From Echria macrotheca (taxonomy: Eukaryota; Ascomycota; Sordariomycetes; Sordariales; Schizotheciaceae), in NCBI GenBank assembly GCA_030411725.1, contig MU839837.1:1-64000 (forward strand): a stretch of 64,000 nt of DNA. Reading direction: 5' to 3'. The number at the start of each line of letters is the position of its first letter. Positions within the stretch are counted from its first letter, which is position 1. The notes under the pieces are model-generated. The model did no database searches, was not told where the DNA came from, and saw only the letters and a program-made list of their open reading frames with translations. Position numbers and translations under genes: made by a program. Shown here one piece after another: positions 8,744 to 18,333 of this stretch.

Positions 8744-11700
8744 ATGACGGAGATCGCGTCGCCTCTTTCTCCCGACCGAACACACGCTGAACTCGTCAAC
8801 ACCAACGGCCACGACGCTTCCCACGATATCAACGGAGCTCACGAAGCAGAATCATCCGACTCGGACCTGTCCTTGGTATCAGAAACTGACCTGTTATCAC
8901 CCCTCCCGCGCCATGGTGCATCGCCAAATGCGCCTGACCAGTACCCGACCTCGGCGACGCGTTCATCGAGCCCACGAACCAACGGTCACCACTCCGTCAA
9001 CGGGCATGTTCGAGGACGAAGCCCCTTAGATGACGGTCCCCCGGCCAAACGGCGGCGCGTCCGAGAAAGCACACCCAACAGTTCGCGACGTCCCAAGCCT
9101 GAGTCGCCACCTTGGAAAAGGGTAGAAGCGGATGGTCCTTCGACATTCACCGCCGAGGACGGCCGTCGAAAATCTGGTCGCATAAACACTATACCTCTAG
9201 AGCTGCAGCGCAGTGAAAAGAGAATAACACGAGGGACGAGACAAGGCCAGCAAAGCAGCCCTACCAAACATCAATCTGTCCCCAGTGGTAGCCTTGGTAA
9301 GGATGGAGCTATCTCAACACCTTCAGCAGCTGCATCGAGGCGCCCGCCATCCTCCGGTAAGCCAAGCTCGACGAAGCCTTCGAGCGCAAAGTCAGGTACG
9401 CGGAAAGCTAGCGACACCAGATCCACCGTCCGCGGTCGCCAGCGATCTGCCTCGCCCCGACGCCCCTCGACGCCAGTCCGGCCGGCTGTTGGGACCCGTC
9501 GCTCTACGCGACACGGCCGAGATAATGACGACGATGCTCAAAGTCCGAACGCCACGCGCACTACCCCTCGTATCAAGCTGCGAACCCGACCCCCTCTGAC
9601 CGTCATCCCTCTCGTGCATCATGAGCAGGCGAACATTCGACCCAAGCTTGGTCCATCCTTTGAGGAATACTTCATCCGAGCGAATACGATACCCGTCGAT
9701 CAAGGCGGGCTTCTGGTCGCTGAAGATGGGACGCAATTCACCGACGACATGGCTCGACACGATGCCCGCATTATACTGCGTGTGGAGAAAGAGGTCGAAC
9801 CCGGAGGCATTCTATCCCGAGAAAAATGTTCAGTGTTTGAACCGGAACCCGAAGAGGAGCCGCCTCGACAATGGGCGCATCTCGACCATCTCACGAAAGC
9901 CATGTCGAATTTTCGGAGACTGATGCTCCTGGAACAGCAGCGCCATCGCGCCGCGGCAAAAAAACTGGCGATTGCCTGTGAGGCAGAATGGAAGCGACGA
10001 AATCCACAACCAAAAACGGCTGAAGAAATCGAGCTGGAGGAGCTGGAGAAGTCGAAGGCAAGATGGCGGCAGGTGAACAAGGCAATCACCGGAACCTGGG
10101 AGAACGTGAGGGTCGAGGTTAACCGGCGGCGGCTTGCAGAATGGGAAGCTGAAGAACAACGTCGTGTCAAGGCTGCGCTCAACCAAGCAGTCAACCTGTC
10201 CGAACAGAAGCTGCAGGCAAGACATGCAAATCCGACAACGGAGGACTTGGGCGACCTTTCGGACTATGACGTAGCCGATGAGCAAGACATCGAGTCCGAT
10301 ACAGACGTTGATGGGGAGTCTGCAGATGTTGACAGCAGTCAGCTTGGCGAGACTTTGTCGGAGGACGAGAACAATATGTCTTCTTCCACCGACGAAGACG
10401 ACGACGACGCCGAAGACAAAGCCTCTGTTCTCTCAGATGAAGGGCTTACCCAAGAGCAGCTGAGAGACAAATACGCGAACCTCCCCAACTTGGATGATCC
10501 TGTAGGCGTGGAGGGTGATGAGTCGAGGCCGCCGATGGCCGATGAGGACGTTGGCATCGTCGATGATGACACCAGTGACGAATCCGTCGACATGGATGAT
10601 GATCTTGGATCGTCTGACGACCTATCAGAGACGGACGAGGATGAAGCTAGCAGCACTTCCGACGGGGGCGAGGAATCGGACAACGAGCCTGCGGGTCTGC
10701 TGGGTTTATTTTTCAAGAAGTCGGAACTAAAGAAGCTCACCGCAGAAGTTGCCACCGATGGTTCCGCGAAAGACGAGGCCGACGACGTGGATATGGCGGA
10801 TGTCACCATGCCTGAGGGACGACAGGAGCCACGGCAACCCCGAGAGAGCAGCGCAGTGCCGAGTGATGGTGTTGGAGCCCCCTCAGAGTTAGCTCACTCA
10901 AGACCAGGACAACAAGCTAACGATGATGTCGCCAACATGACAGCCCACGAAACTCCCGACATCGTGGATGCGGGTGCTGCCCCTAGGGATATCATTGAGC
11001 CCACAGGGTCGCTTGGGACTGCCGCCAACTCTGCATCGACGCGTTTAGTTCCCGATGATGTGCTGCAACAAACCGTCGGCCCTACTCGCATTGCCGAATC
11101 GAACCTCGAGGACGTCGAAATGTCTCACGCCCCAGTGCCGCAATCGGACGGCGAACGAAACGTACCAGCGCTAGAAGTGACTGAGGCTCAATTCACGGGC
11201 AATCCCTCGCTCGACGGCCCTGGCGCAACCGCCCAGTCTCACAGCCTTATCAAGAGCGGAACGCCAAACCCAACTGACAATGAGAGGCCGTCGGATGCCG
11301 GAACACCAATCTCTACATCGCTGTTGAACATACCCAAGACCGATAGCAGGTCGGTATCGCCACAGCCGTCCGTCCTCGGGACGGAAATTCCTTTCCTGCT
11401 TCGTGGGACACTTCGGGAGTATCAGCACATGGGCTTGGACTGGCTTGCCGGGCTGTATGCCAACAACACCAACGGGATCCTCGCGGACGAGATGGGCCTG
11501 GGCAAGACCATACAAACCATCGCTCTACTTGCCCACCTCGCGTGTCATCATGAAGTCTGGGGTCCGCATCTCGTGATCGTTCCCACTAGCGTCATGCTAA
11601 ACTGGGAGATGGAGTTCAAGAAATGGTGCCCGGGCTTCAAGATTCTTACTTACTACGGCAATCAGGAGGAACGCAAGAGGAAACGACAGGGCTGGACCAA

Positions 11701-14122
11701 CGACGACGTGTGGAATGTCTGCATCACCTCCTATCAGATGGTCCTCCAAGACCAGCAGGTATTCAGGAGAAGGCGGTGGCATTACATGATTCTCGACGAG
11801 GCTCACAACATCAAGAACTTCAAGTCCCAGCGATGGCAAACTTTGCTCGGGTTCAACACGCATTCTCGTCTGCTTCTCACCGGTACACCGTTGCAGAATA
11901 ACCTAACTGAGCTCTGGTCTCTGTTGTACTTCCTTGCACCGCCGGAGAATGGGGAAGGGGGCTTCGTGGATCTTAGCGAATTCCACAACTGGTTCTCTCG
12001 GCCAGAATCTCAGATCCTTGAGAGTGGACGAGAGCAACTGGATGACGAGGCCCGGGCGATCATTGCCAAGCTCCACAAGGTCTTGCGACCGTATTTGCTG
12101 CGCAGGCTGAAAGCGGATGTCGAGAAACAAATGCCAGCAAAGTACGAGCACGTCGAATTCTGCAGGCTTTCCAAACGCCAGCGCGAATTGTATGACGGCT
12201 TCCTGTCTCGTGCCGACACCCGCCAGACACTTGCATCAGGCAACTACATGTCCATCATCAATTGTCTGATGCAGCTGAGGAAGGTGTGCAACCACCCCGA
12301 TCTGTTTGTAGATCGGCCCATCATGACTTCGTTCCGAATGCAGCGGTCGGTCGCGGCGGATTACGAGCTGCGTGAGCTCGCGATCCGCAGAAAACTCCTC
12401 GCTGAGAAGCCCATGACCAGGGTCAGTTTACGGTTTCTGAACATGATCCCCACGCTTTATGAGGGCCTGTCGAGTAGCGCCACAGATCGCATCGCACAGC
12501 TGAGCTCCCACCGCGTACTTCTCGACCTCAGGGAGGCTCAAAAGGCACGAGCAAATAACGCACACGCCGCGCTCGACCCGGCTACAGTCAAGTCCAACAT
12601 CGTCTATCTGGAAAGCGCGGCGAGATGGGGTCGCTTCGAAGAGCTGCAACACTGTGTCTATCTGAACGCACTCCGCCGCCAACAAAGGCCGATTTACGGA
12701 AAGAGGCTTCTGGAAACACTAACCCTCGATCTTGACCGTCGGCCATTCAAGCAACGTCCAAGAATCCCTTCGAAACTCATGAGCTGGTTCGAGGAGGAAT
12801 CCTTCCTCCTGCATAACGCCATCCCGACCCTCCAGCAGCGAGCTGCATCGCTGGAGACCACTATCTCCAAGTTTGCTTGTGTTACCCCAGCCGTGGTTAC
12901 GGATGACATCAAGTTTCTTCTTGGGGAGCGGGGAGTCGCAGCTTTCCAGGAGGCCGACTTGAGGTTGTCCGCGCCAGTCAAGCACGCGCCATATATGCCC
13001 AAGGAGCCACCTCTCGACCCATGGCATGAAGCTCGTATGCGTTTATCGATCCAGTTTCCCGACAAACGACTTTTGCAGTACGATTGCGGCAAGCTCCAGG
13101 CTCTTGACAAACTGCTACGCAAGCTGCAGGCTGGTGGCCATCGGGCCTTGATCTTCACCCAGATGACCAAAGTCCTCGACATCCTTGAGCTCTTCCTCAA
13201 TATCCATGGCCACAAGTATCTGCGCCTGGATGGCGCGACAAAGGTTGAACAACGCCAAATTCTGACGGATCGTTTCAACGTCGACACCCGCATTCTCTGT
13301 TTTATCCTGTCGACCCGCTCGGGTGGTTTGGGCATCAATCTTACCGGCGCCGACACTGTCATATTCTACGATCAGGACTGGAATCCCGCCATGGACAAGC
13401 AATGCCAGGATCGATGCCACCGAATCGGGCAAACCCGCGACGTCCACATCTATCGGCTGGTCAGCGAGCACACCATTGAAGCCAATATTCTCCGCAAGGC
13501 CAGTCAAAAACAGATGCTTGACGATGTCGTGATCCAAGAAGGCGAGTTTACCACCGACTACTTCAACAAGCTCTCAGTGCGGGATGTTATCGGCACCAAC
13601 GGCGAGATATCTGTCAACGAAAATGATGTGGTCGCCAATGCGGCCATGGACAGAGTGCTCGGCGGTGTGGATAGCAGCGGACCACGGAATGTCGGGCGCG
13701 CCTTGGAGCAGGTTGAAGACAGAGAAGACGTGGCGGCCGCTCGAGTGGCCGAGAAGGAGATCCAGCAGGATGATGCAGACTTCCTCGAGCAACAGCCTGC
13801 TGGTTCCGGAGCCGAGTCTGGACTGTCGAGCGCGAGACACGGTACACCAAGAGAGGGCACCGAACCTCCGCGACCAACCTCTGGCGGTGGCAAGCCCGGA
13901 CCGTCGTCCGGCCTTGGGTTATTCGCGCAGTCAGCTGACGGGCTAGAAGTTACAGAGGAAGCCTTGGATGATGCCGAGTACAACGCGTTCGGTGACGGGA
14001 TGAAAACAATTGATGATTTCATGTTGGCGTTCATGTCGAAGGCGCTCGAGGGGGTGCCGCTCGAGCTACCGAAGGACAAGAAGAAGAGCAAAAAGAAGGG
14101 GAGGGATACAAGAAAAAGGTAG
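8744..14122 (+). CDS. SWR1: SWR1-type chromatin-remodelling helicase
   Basis: The ATPase of the SWR1 complex, which exchanges H2A for H2A.Z in nucleosomes. It is a single 1792-residue exon without introns. After a Ser/Arg-rich disordered start comes an HSA domain (about residues 375-490, RQWAHLDHLTKAMSNFRRLM) that binds actin-related proteins, then a long acidic region (about 515-655) and a linker. The Snf2 ATPase begins near 885 (LRGTLREYQHMGLDWLAGLY). The Walker A motif GLGKT is at 918-922, and the DEAH box starts at D1018 in LDEAHNIKNFKSQRW, the SWR1/INO80 form. A long insertion precedes helicase lobe 2 (about 1446-1585), which ends with DRCHRIGQTRDVHIYRL. The C-terminus has a basic KDKKKSKKKGRDTRKR tail. 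Split insertion and HSA together point to Swr1, and Ino80 is less likely. Confidence 0.95.
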   Translation: MTEIASPLSPDRTHAELVNTNGHDASHDINGAHEAESSDSDLSLVSETDLLSPLPRHGASPNAPDQYPTSATRSSSPRTNGHHSVNGHVRGRSPLDDGPPAKRRRVRESTPNSSRRPKPESPPWKRVEADGPSTFTAEDGRRKSGRINTIPLELQRSEKRITRGTRQGQQSSPTKHQSVPSGSLGKDGAISTPSAAASRRPPSSGKPSSTKPSSAKSGTRKASDTRSTVRGRQRSASPRRPSTPVRPAVGTRRSTRHGRDNDDDAQSPNATRTTPRIKLRTRPPLTVIPLVHHEQANIRPKLGPSFEEYFIRANTIPVDQGGLLVAEDGTQFTDDMARHDARIILRVEKEVEPGGILSREKCSVFEPEPEEEPPRQWAHLDHLTKAMSNFRRLMLLEQQRHRAAAKKLAIACEAEWKRRNPQPKTAEEIELEELEKSKARWRQVNKAITGTWENVRVEVNRRRLAEWEAEEQRRVKAALNQAVNLSEQKLQARHANPTTEDLGDLSDYDVADEQDIESDTDVDGESADVDSSQLGETLSEDENNMSSSTDEDDDDAEDKASVLSDEGLTQEQLRDKYANLPNLDDPVGVEGDESRPPMADEDVGIVDDDTSDESVDMDDDLGSSDDLSETDEDEASSTSDGGEESDNEPAGLLGLFFKKSELKKLTAEVATDGSAKDEADDVDMADVTMPEGRQEPRQPRESSAVPSDGVGAPSELAHSRPGQQANDDVANMTAHETPDIVDAGAAPRDIIEPTGSLGTAANSASTRLVPDDVLQQTVGPTRIAESNLEDVEMSHAPVPQSDGERNVPALEVTEAQFTGNPSLDGPGATAQSHSLIKSGTPNPTDNERPSDAGTPISTSLLNIPKTDSRSVSPQPSVLGTEIPFLLRGTLREYQHMGLDWLAGLYANNTNGILADEMGLGKTIQTIALLAHLACHHEVWGPHLVIVPTSVMLNWEMEFKKWCPGFKILTYYGNQEERKRKRQGWTNDDVWNVCITSYQMVLQDQQVFRRRRWHYMILDEAHNIKNFKSQRWQTLLGFNTHSRLLLTGTPLQNNLTELWSLLYFLAPPENGEGGFVDLSEFHNWFSRPESQILESGREQLDDEARAIIAKLHKVLRPYLLRRLKADVEKQMPAKYEHVEFCRLSKRQRELYDGFLSRADTRQTLASGNYMSIINCLMQLRKVCNHPDLFVDRPIMTSFRMQRSVAADYELRELAIRRKLLAEKPMTRVSLRFLNMIPTLYEGLSSSATDRIAQLSSHRVLLDLREAQKARANNAHAALDPATVKSNIVYLESAARWGRFEELQHCVYLNALRRQQRPIYGKRLLETLTLDLDRRPFKQRPRIPSKLMSWFEEESFLLHNAIPTLQQRAASLETTISKFACVTPAVVTDDIKFLLGERGVAAFQEADLRLSAPVKHAPYMPKEPPLDPWHEARMRLSIQFPDKRLLQYDCGKLQALDKLLRKLQAGGHRALIFTQMTKVLDILELFLNIHGHKYLRLDGATKVEQRQILTDRFNVDTRILCFILSTRSGGLGINLTGADTVIFYDQDWNPAMDKQCQDRCHRIGQTRDVHIYRLVSEHTIEANILRKASQKQMLDDVVIQEGEFTTDYFNKLSVRDVIGTNGEISVNENDVVANAAMDRVLGGVDSSGPRNVGRALEQVEDREDVAAARVAEKEIQQDDADFLEQQPAGSGAESGLSSARHGTPREGTEPPRPTSGGGKPGPSSGLGLFAQSADGLEVTEEALDDAEYNAFGDGMKTIDDFMLAFMSKALEGVPLELPKDKKKSKKKGRDTRKR

Positions 14123-14720
14123 CCGGTGTCATGATAGATGCGATAGACATCTTTATTTCCTGTTAGTTAGCATGGGTTGGAGCGTCGGCGGCGTTCCGGG
14201 GATTGTAGTGTCGAATGTATTATATTGGGCAGGGCAACACGGGGGCCATTGTATAGCGTCGAGTGCGGAAGCAGGGTGTCACCCATTACTCCCATGTTTT
14301 CTAGAAAGCGCATTCGGTCGGTGTTTAGATAGCGGGCGGTGAGGGTGAATACACATATATGAGAACCTCCCGCAAAACGAGGATGTCTATGTACTGACGC
14401 TGATGTCTGTTTAATGAGGGCCGATAGCGGTGCGATGAGGCTACCTTGGGAAGAAACGGGGAACCACATTATTCAAGGGAAACAAAGCGTTTATTTCTGT
14501 TCCAATGAGAACTGTGGGAAGGAAACTGTAAATAGAGCTGAAAAGAGGTTGGAGGGTAGGAGGTTGGCTCGGTGGCTTTCGAGTCCTCATCCAAAAACAG
14601 CGGGTTCCCATGAATGAAGAACTATCTATCTATCTATATGAGCAAGAAAAGAACCTAAACTCCAAAAGAAAGATGGGCGAGAAATGAGAATCAGCTCCAA
14701 GCTTAGTCGCGGCACCGAGA
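14123..14720. other. Convergent 3' intergenic region
   Basis: 598 bases between the SWR1 stop and the stop of the minus-strand gene. It presumably holds both polyadenylation regions. The only structure seen is a small CTAT microsatellite at 14622-14637. Confidence 0.5.
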
Positions 14721-16076
14721 TCACTCCTCATCGGCTGCTGATTTGCGTCGAGATGTTTTTTGTTGGCTGCGGGTCTTGCTTTTCTTTGATGTAGACACGG
14801 CTGCGTCGAGTCTGTCTTGCACCAGTTTCAGAAGCATCGGCTTTATCTCCGCGTCGATAACATCGTCAACCTGTGCTTTGACCCGTTTCTCCCGCTTACT
14901 GAACTTTTCGGTCATTGCGGAAACAGCCTGGGTAAGCTTAGCTACATCTTGCTGAAGGGTTGACACGGCATTCTCCAGCTCGATTGTCCGAGGTAGGCGG
15001 TTTGATGTCGATTCAGTGCCGACCGACTCGTCATCACAGAGTCTTTCCGGGCACACCTCAAGAAAATCAAGCCGTTTCGCTTGGTTCTCGATCGAAAACC
15101 GCAGATGCTCGACGCGGAACTCGAGACTACCCAGCTTACAGCCCATCTTTCTCAAGTCGTCGGGCACTGCATCTGCCCTGAAGGCCGGGGCCGAGTGTGC
15201 TTCAGGAGCACCGCGTTTGCCAGCAGAGGGCGTTGTTGGTGGGAATGTCACATGCGAGTTTAGTCTTGTGGTGTCAAGCAAGGCGTCGTCGGCGACACGT
15301 ATGGGTGAGCTTGATAGCGCATCGTAGACGTTTCTGGCGTGTCGCTTGGGGTTACGAATCGATTCGTCGGTCCGATCGTGTTTCCGCTTCTTCACGGTCG
15401 AGTGCTCGAGGCCTTTCGGTGGAGCGTTGCTGAAAGACACACTGCGCCCTGGATTTGCGTTCGACATCCTTCGAGAAGCATCATCCATGTTGGTGTCGTT
15501 AAACCGTTGGTCGATATCCATCAGCCGACCCTCCTTCGTGAGGCGCTCCCAGGCCAGCGTGAGATTTCGGAGCTGCCTGTGGGCTGGTCCAGACGTGCTG
15601 GTGCTCGGCCGACGGGGTTTCTCGTTTGTTCGACTGATCCAGATATCGATCGACTCGGCCAAGGCGGAATGCGGTGCTCTGGGGCCAAAGTTCCTCTGGC
15701 ATCCAAGGTAGGCCGTACGCGCGTCAACGCAGCAAAGCACAAATCGTTCGAGGTCATGGTCGGTTGCGACAAGCTCAGTGCAAGACTCATGGACAATCTT
15801 GAAAAGGTCTTTGCAGTTTCTGAATTCGCTGAAATGGTCAAGCCGCCGGAACAGAACGGTCGCATTGTTAACGAAAATGCGGAGGAAGTCTTCGGTCGAG
15901 GGACGCAAAGGGCAGCCGGACGTGAAACGACGGCAGCTCAACAAAAGACGAAAAGTTGACCGGAGATCCGAGGCAATCCACTGTCCAAAGTCAAGACCCA
16001 GTGACCGGCTGGCCACCCTGACGTCCCCGATGATCCTGGTTGTGAGTTCATGGCTTATTGGTGTTGTGTTGGCCAT
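14721..16076 (-). CDS. Unknown protein with coiled coil and basic C-terminus, probably nuclear
   Basis: One uninterrupted frame of 451 residues from the ATG giving MANTTPISHELTTRIIG. The frame can be extended upstream only through a non-ATG start. The first ~150 residues look folded and mostly helical, with several Cys and aromatic residues (LLLSCRRF, DLFKIVHESCTELV, FVLCCVDARTAYLG). The middle is low-complexity and charged, with possible nuclear-localisation strings KKRKHD and RNPKRHARN. Residues around 300-430 have heptad-like spacing (LGSLEFRVEHLRFSIENQAK, IELENAVSTLQQDVAKLTQAV), suggesting a coiled coil. The tail is Lys/Arg-rich (KKSKTRSQQKTSRRKS). No family was recognised, so nuclear location and self-association are inference from composition. 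Confidence 0.65.
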   Translation of the reverse strand: MANTTPISHELTTRIIGDVRVASRSLGLDFGQWIASDLRSTFRLLLSCRRFTSGCPLRPSTEDFLRIFVNNATVLFRRLDHFSEFRNCKDLFKIVHESCTELVATDHDLERFVLCCVDARTAYLGCQRNFGPRAPHSALAESIDIWISRTNEKPRRPSTSTSGPAHRQLRNLTLAWERLTKEGRLMDIDQRFNDTNMDDASRRMSNANPGRSVSFSNAPPKGLEHSTVKKRKHDRTDESIRNPKRHARNVYDALSSSPIRVADDALLDTTRLNSHVTFPPTTPSAGKRGAPEAHSAPAFRADAVPDDLRKMGCKLGSLEFRVEHLRFSIENQAKRLDFLEVCPERLCDDESVGTESTSNRLPRTIELENAVSTLQQDVAKLTQAVSAMTEKFSKREKRVKAQVDDVIDAEIKPMLLKLVQDRLDAAVSTSKKSKTRSQQKTSRRKSAADEE

Positions 16077-17168
16077 TTGCGTACGGGGGATCAAACCAGT
16101 GAAGCAATGCCGGGCCGACGAGCTGATTGACAACGCAAATGCTCAGAGCAAGAAGAGGAGGAAGAGTCTTGACGGAGAGAGGGAGCGAAGGAGAGTTATG
16201 GAAACTTCACTCGACAAGGGCTCTTTACCCCCTAGCGAGCGACAGAATCTCGAACGTGTCGAGTCCTCCGGGAGAGGGAAATTGCTCTCTGATTGTGGCT
16301 GCCGCGTTCCCCAGGGTCCGCAAAAGGGAGAGTATGCCACCAGCCACTCGGCTCAAGGCCGCAGCGAGGAAGTATGTTCATATTGCTTTTGCTCCGACGA
16401 CCCCAAGGTTCAGGAAGTCACCGTCGTCTGGGAGACGGCGACGCCAGCCGCGAATGCTAGGTAAGAAACAGGCCCCCAAGGCAAGTCGGTATCGAGCTCC
16501 GAGGCAGCTTTCGCCCAAGGATAGGTGCCTGGAGGAGTCGTTGTTCCGAAGCTCCAGCACTCATAAACCTTGGGGCCGGAAAGAGATTGAGAGAACTTGG
16601 TATTGCCATCTCCTGTACAGGGGCGTCTTCCCTCCACATCGTGTTGGATAGAACTCTTGTCAAAGAGTAATTTGCAGGGAAGGGTGTTCCTCGTGGGCAA
16701 GTCCACAATATGAGTTTCCTCGTCCTTCGGCCGGGATGCTCCAGTGCTCAGGCATCCTTGTTGAGGGTCAAGCACCAAATGCGCCGTTCTTTCCTCATGG
16801 TTTGTTAGGCGGCGCGCGTTCGACACAGAGGCCGTCAAAAGCAGGGCAGCTCTTTACCCGCTGGCCTCAGTTGCTGATATACATGTGGCGGCCAAAAAAT
16901 ACTGGGCTTCCTATTACTCTGGACGGAGAAGGCCGTCTGTCAACCCTGTTCTGAAGTTCAGGTGTGCCGTTGAGGATGTCGTCAGGATGGATGTGGGGCG
17001 ATGGCCTGTGCACGCGTGTTCCCGTGAGAGCGTTCCACAGTGGGAGCACCCGCTTCGCGACAAATGCCGAGTTGGTCTACAGCTTCCCGTTGTCGCCGCG
17101 GCGAAACGTGCTGGAAGCACTTCACACCCCCATGAATATCCGAGGCCAGCGCCGCCACAGCTGCCAGT
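16077..17168. other. Intergenic region, no supported gene
   Basis: About 1.1 kb upstream of both the minus-strand unknown gene and COX23, so it carries two divergent promoters. Frames of 140-230 codons cross it on both strands, but they overlap each other, run into the neighbours and contain no recognisable domain. Confidence 0.5.
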
Positions 17169-17628
17169 ATGGCTTCCGACGATAGCAACAGAAGTGATGG
17201 GCCATGGGATGCAGAGACCAAATCCAAATTTGCGTCGTAAGTGTCTTTCTGTCCTGTCATCGTTTTCCCTCCATGACCATGAAGCTAATGCGGTTGGGGT
17301 TCTGCAGAAAGAGCCGCAGCGAGTTTCTCGATCCCTGCCAGGACGCTGCCGAACGAAGTATACGTTGCCTCCACCGAAACGAGGGGGATAGATCCATGTG
17401 TCAGGATTACTTCCAGTGCGCTCCCCATCGAATATATGGATGTCGGTCGAGAGCCAGGCTAACGGTTAAATCGTGGTGTCGACAGGGCCTACCGAGACTG
17501 CAAAAAGCTCTGGGTATGATACTTGTCTCTGCTTCTGCGCATGGAGGGGATGGTGTGAACTAACACTGGGGCTCCGACAGATGGACAAACGGAAAGAGGA
17601 GAAAAGAAAAACCGGCGCGCTGTTCTAG
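17169..17628 (+). CDS. COX23: Mitochondrial twin CX9C protein Cox23
   Basis: An intermembrane-space protein needed for cytochrome c oxidase assembly, imported and oxidised through the Mia40 pathway. Four small exons (17169-17236, 17308-17415, 17486-17513, 17581-17628) join in phase to give 83 residues. The introns have GTAAGT, GTGCGC and GTATGA donors and CAG acceptors, and the second has a GCTAAC branch site. The protein shows two exact CX9C pairs: C33/C43 in CQDAAERSIRC and C54/C64 in CQDYFQAYRDC, followed by KKLWMDKRKEEKRK. The second CX9C is itself interrupted by an intron. No N-terminal presequence is present, as usual for this family. The order of residues around the cysteines fits Cox23; the related small CHCH proteins (Cox17, Cox19, Cmc1) fit less well. 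Confidence 0.88.
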
Positions 17629-18333
17629 AAGCTTAGTCCACGGCTGTTCGGGCCCGTCGCATCGGCCTGATGTTACACCAAATAAGTTGCATCGCATGCT
17701 TCAAGACTTGTCCGTCCGCCTCTTGAGGTTGCTTTGTCGATTGACGCTCGGAAGATGAAGTCCTGTGCAGCGTAATGCCGTCGTAAATCGAGGAGAGATG
17801 GAGGTCAGAGAGTACCTGCAAGACGTAGCCGGTTACACAGGCCAGCTTGCTCAGGGGGAACCATTTTGTTTCAAACCCTTATGGAGCAGCCTGTCGCCAT
17901 CCAGATAGACCCATAGCGACTCAATAGCTTGTCATCAAACACCAACTGGACTTGTGGGTTGCTTCGGTCGTTGATGAAGACATGTTCACCTCGGTCAGTG
18001 GTGTGACGCACGGGCCTGCTCTCCACCTAGGCTCCAGACTCGGACGCCTTTGGGTGAAGTGAATTGCCCGCGGGCAAGAGCGCCCAGTTGATGATCGGCT
18101 GCTGTGTTTACAAGGAGCATTCCTGCCGATTTGCAAAGACACGGCGGAGCTTTGCCGGGGCGTTTTGCCTGTATCTTTGGCCCGGGTCGCCGTTTCTGTG
18201 AATATCGTCTTTCCTGAATCCACATTTTCTCCCGGGCCAGAGCCCCACTATTTAGATCTCGCCCATCCACTCGCTCAATGCTGCCCAGTGACCGTTTCCC
18301 TCCACCAGCTGGGTAGCCCGACTTTCTCCCATC
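17629..18333. other. Intergenic region, no supported gene
   Basis: 705 bases between the COX23 stop and the NAA25 start, in the same direction. It should hold the COX23 terminator and the NAA25 promoter. The last ~100 bases before the NAA25 start are pyrimidine-rich (CCGTTTCCCTCC, ACTTTCTCCC), as is common near fungal transcription starts. Confidence 0.45.

Noticed and set aside
15339..15959. 206-codon plus-strand frame inside the minus-strand unknown gene
   Set aside because: Antisense shadow of a longer, better-structured 451-residue frame with coiled coil and basic tail.
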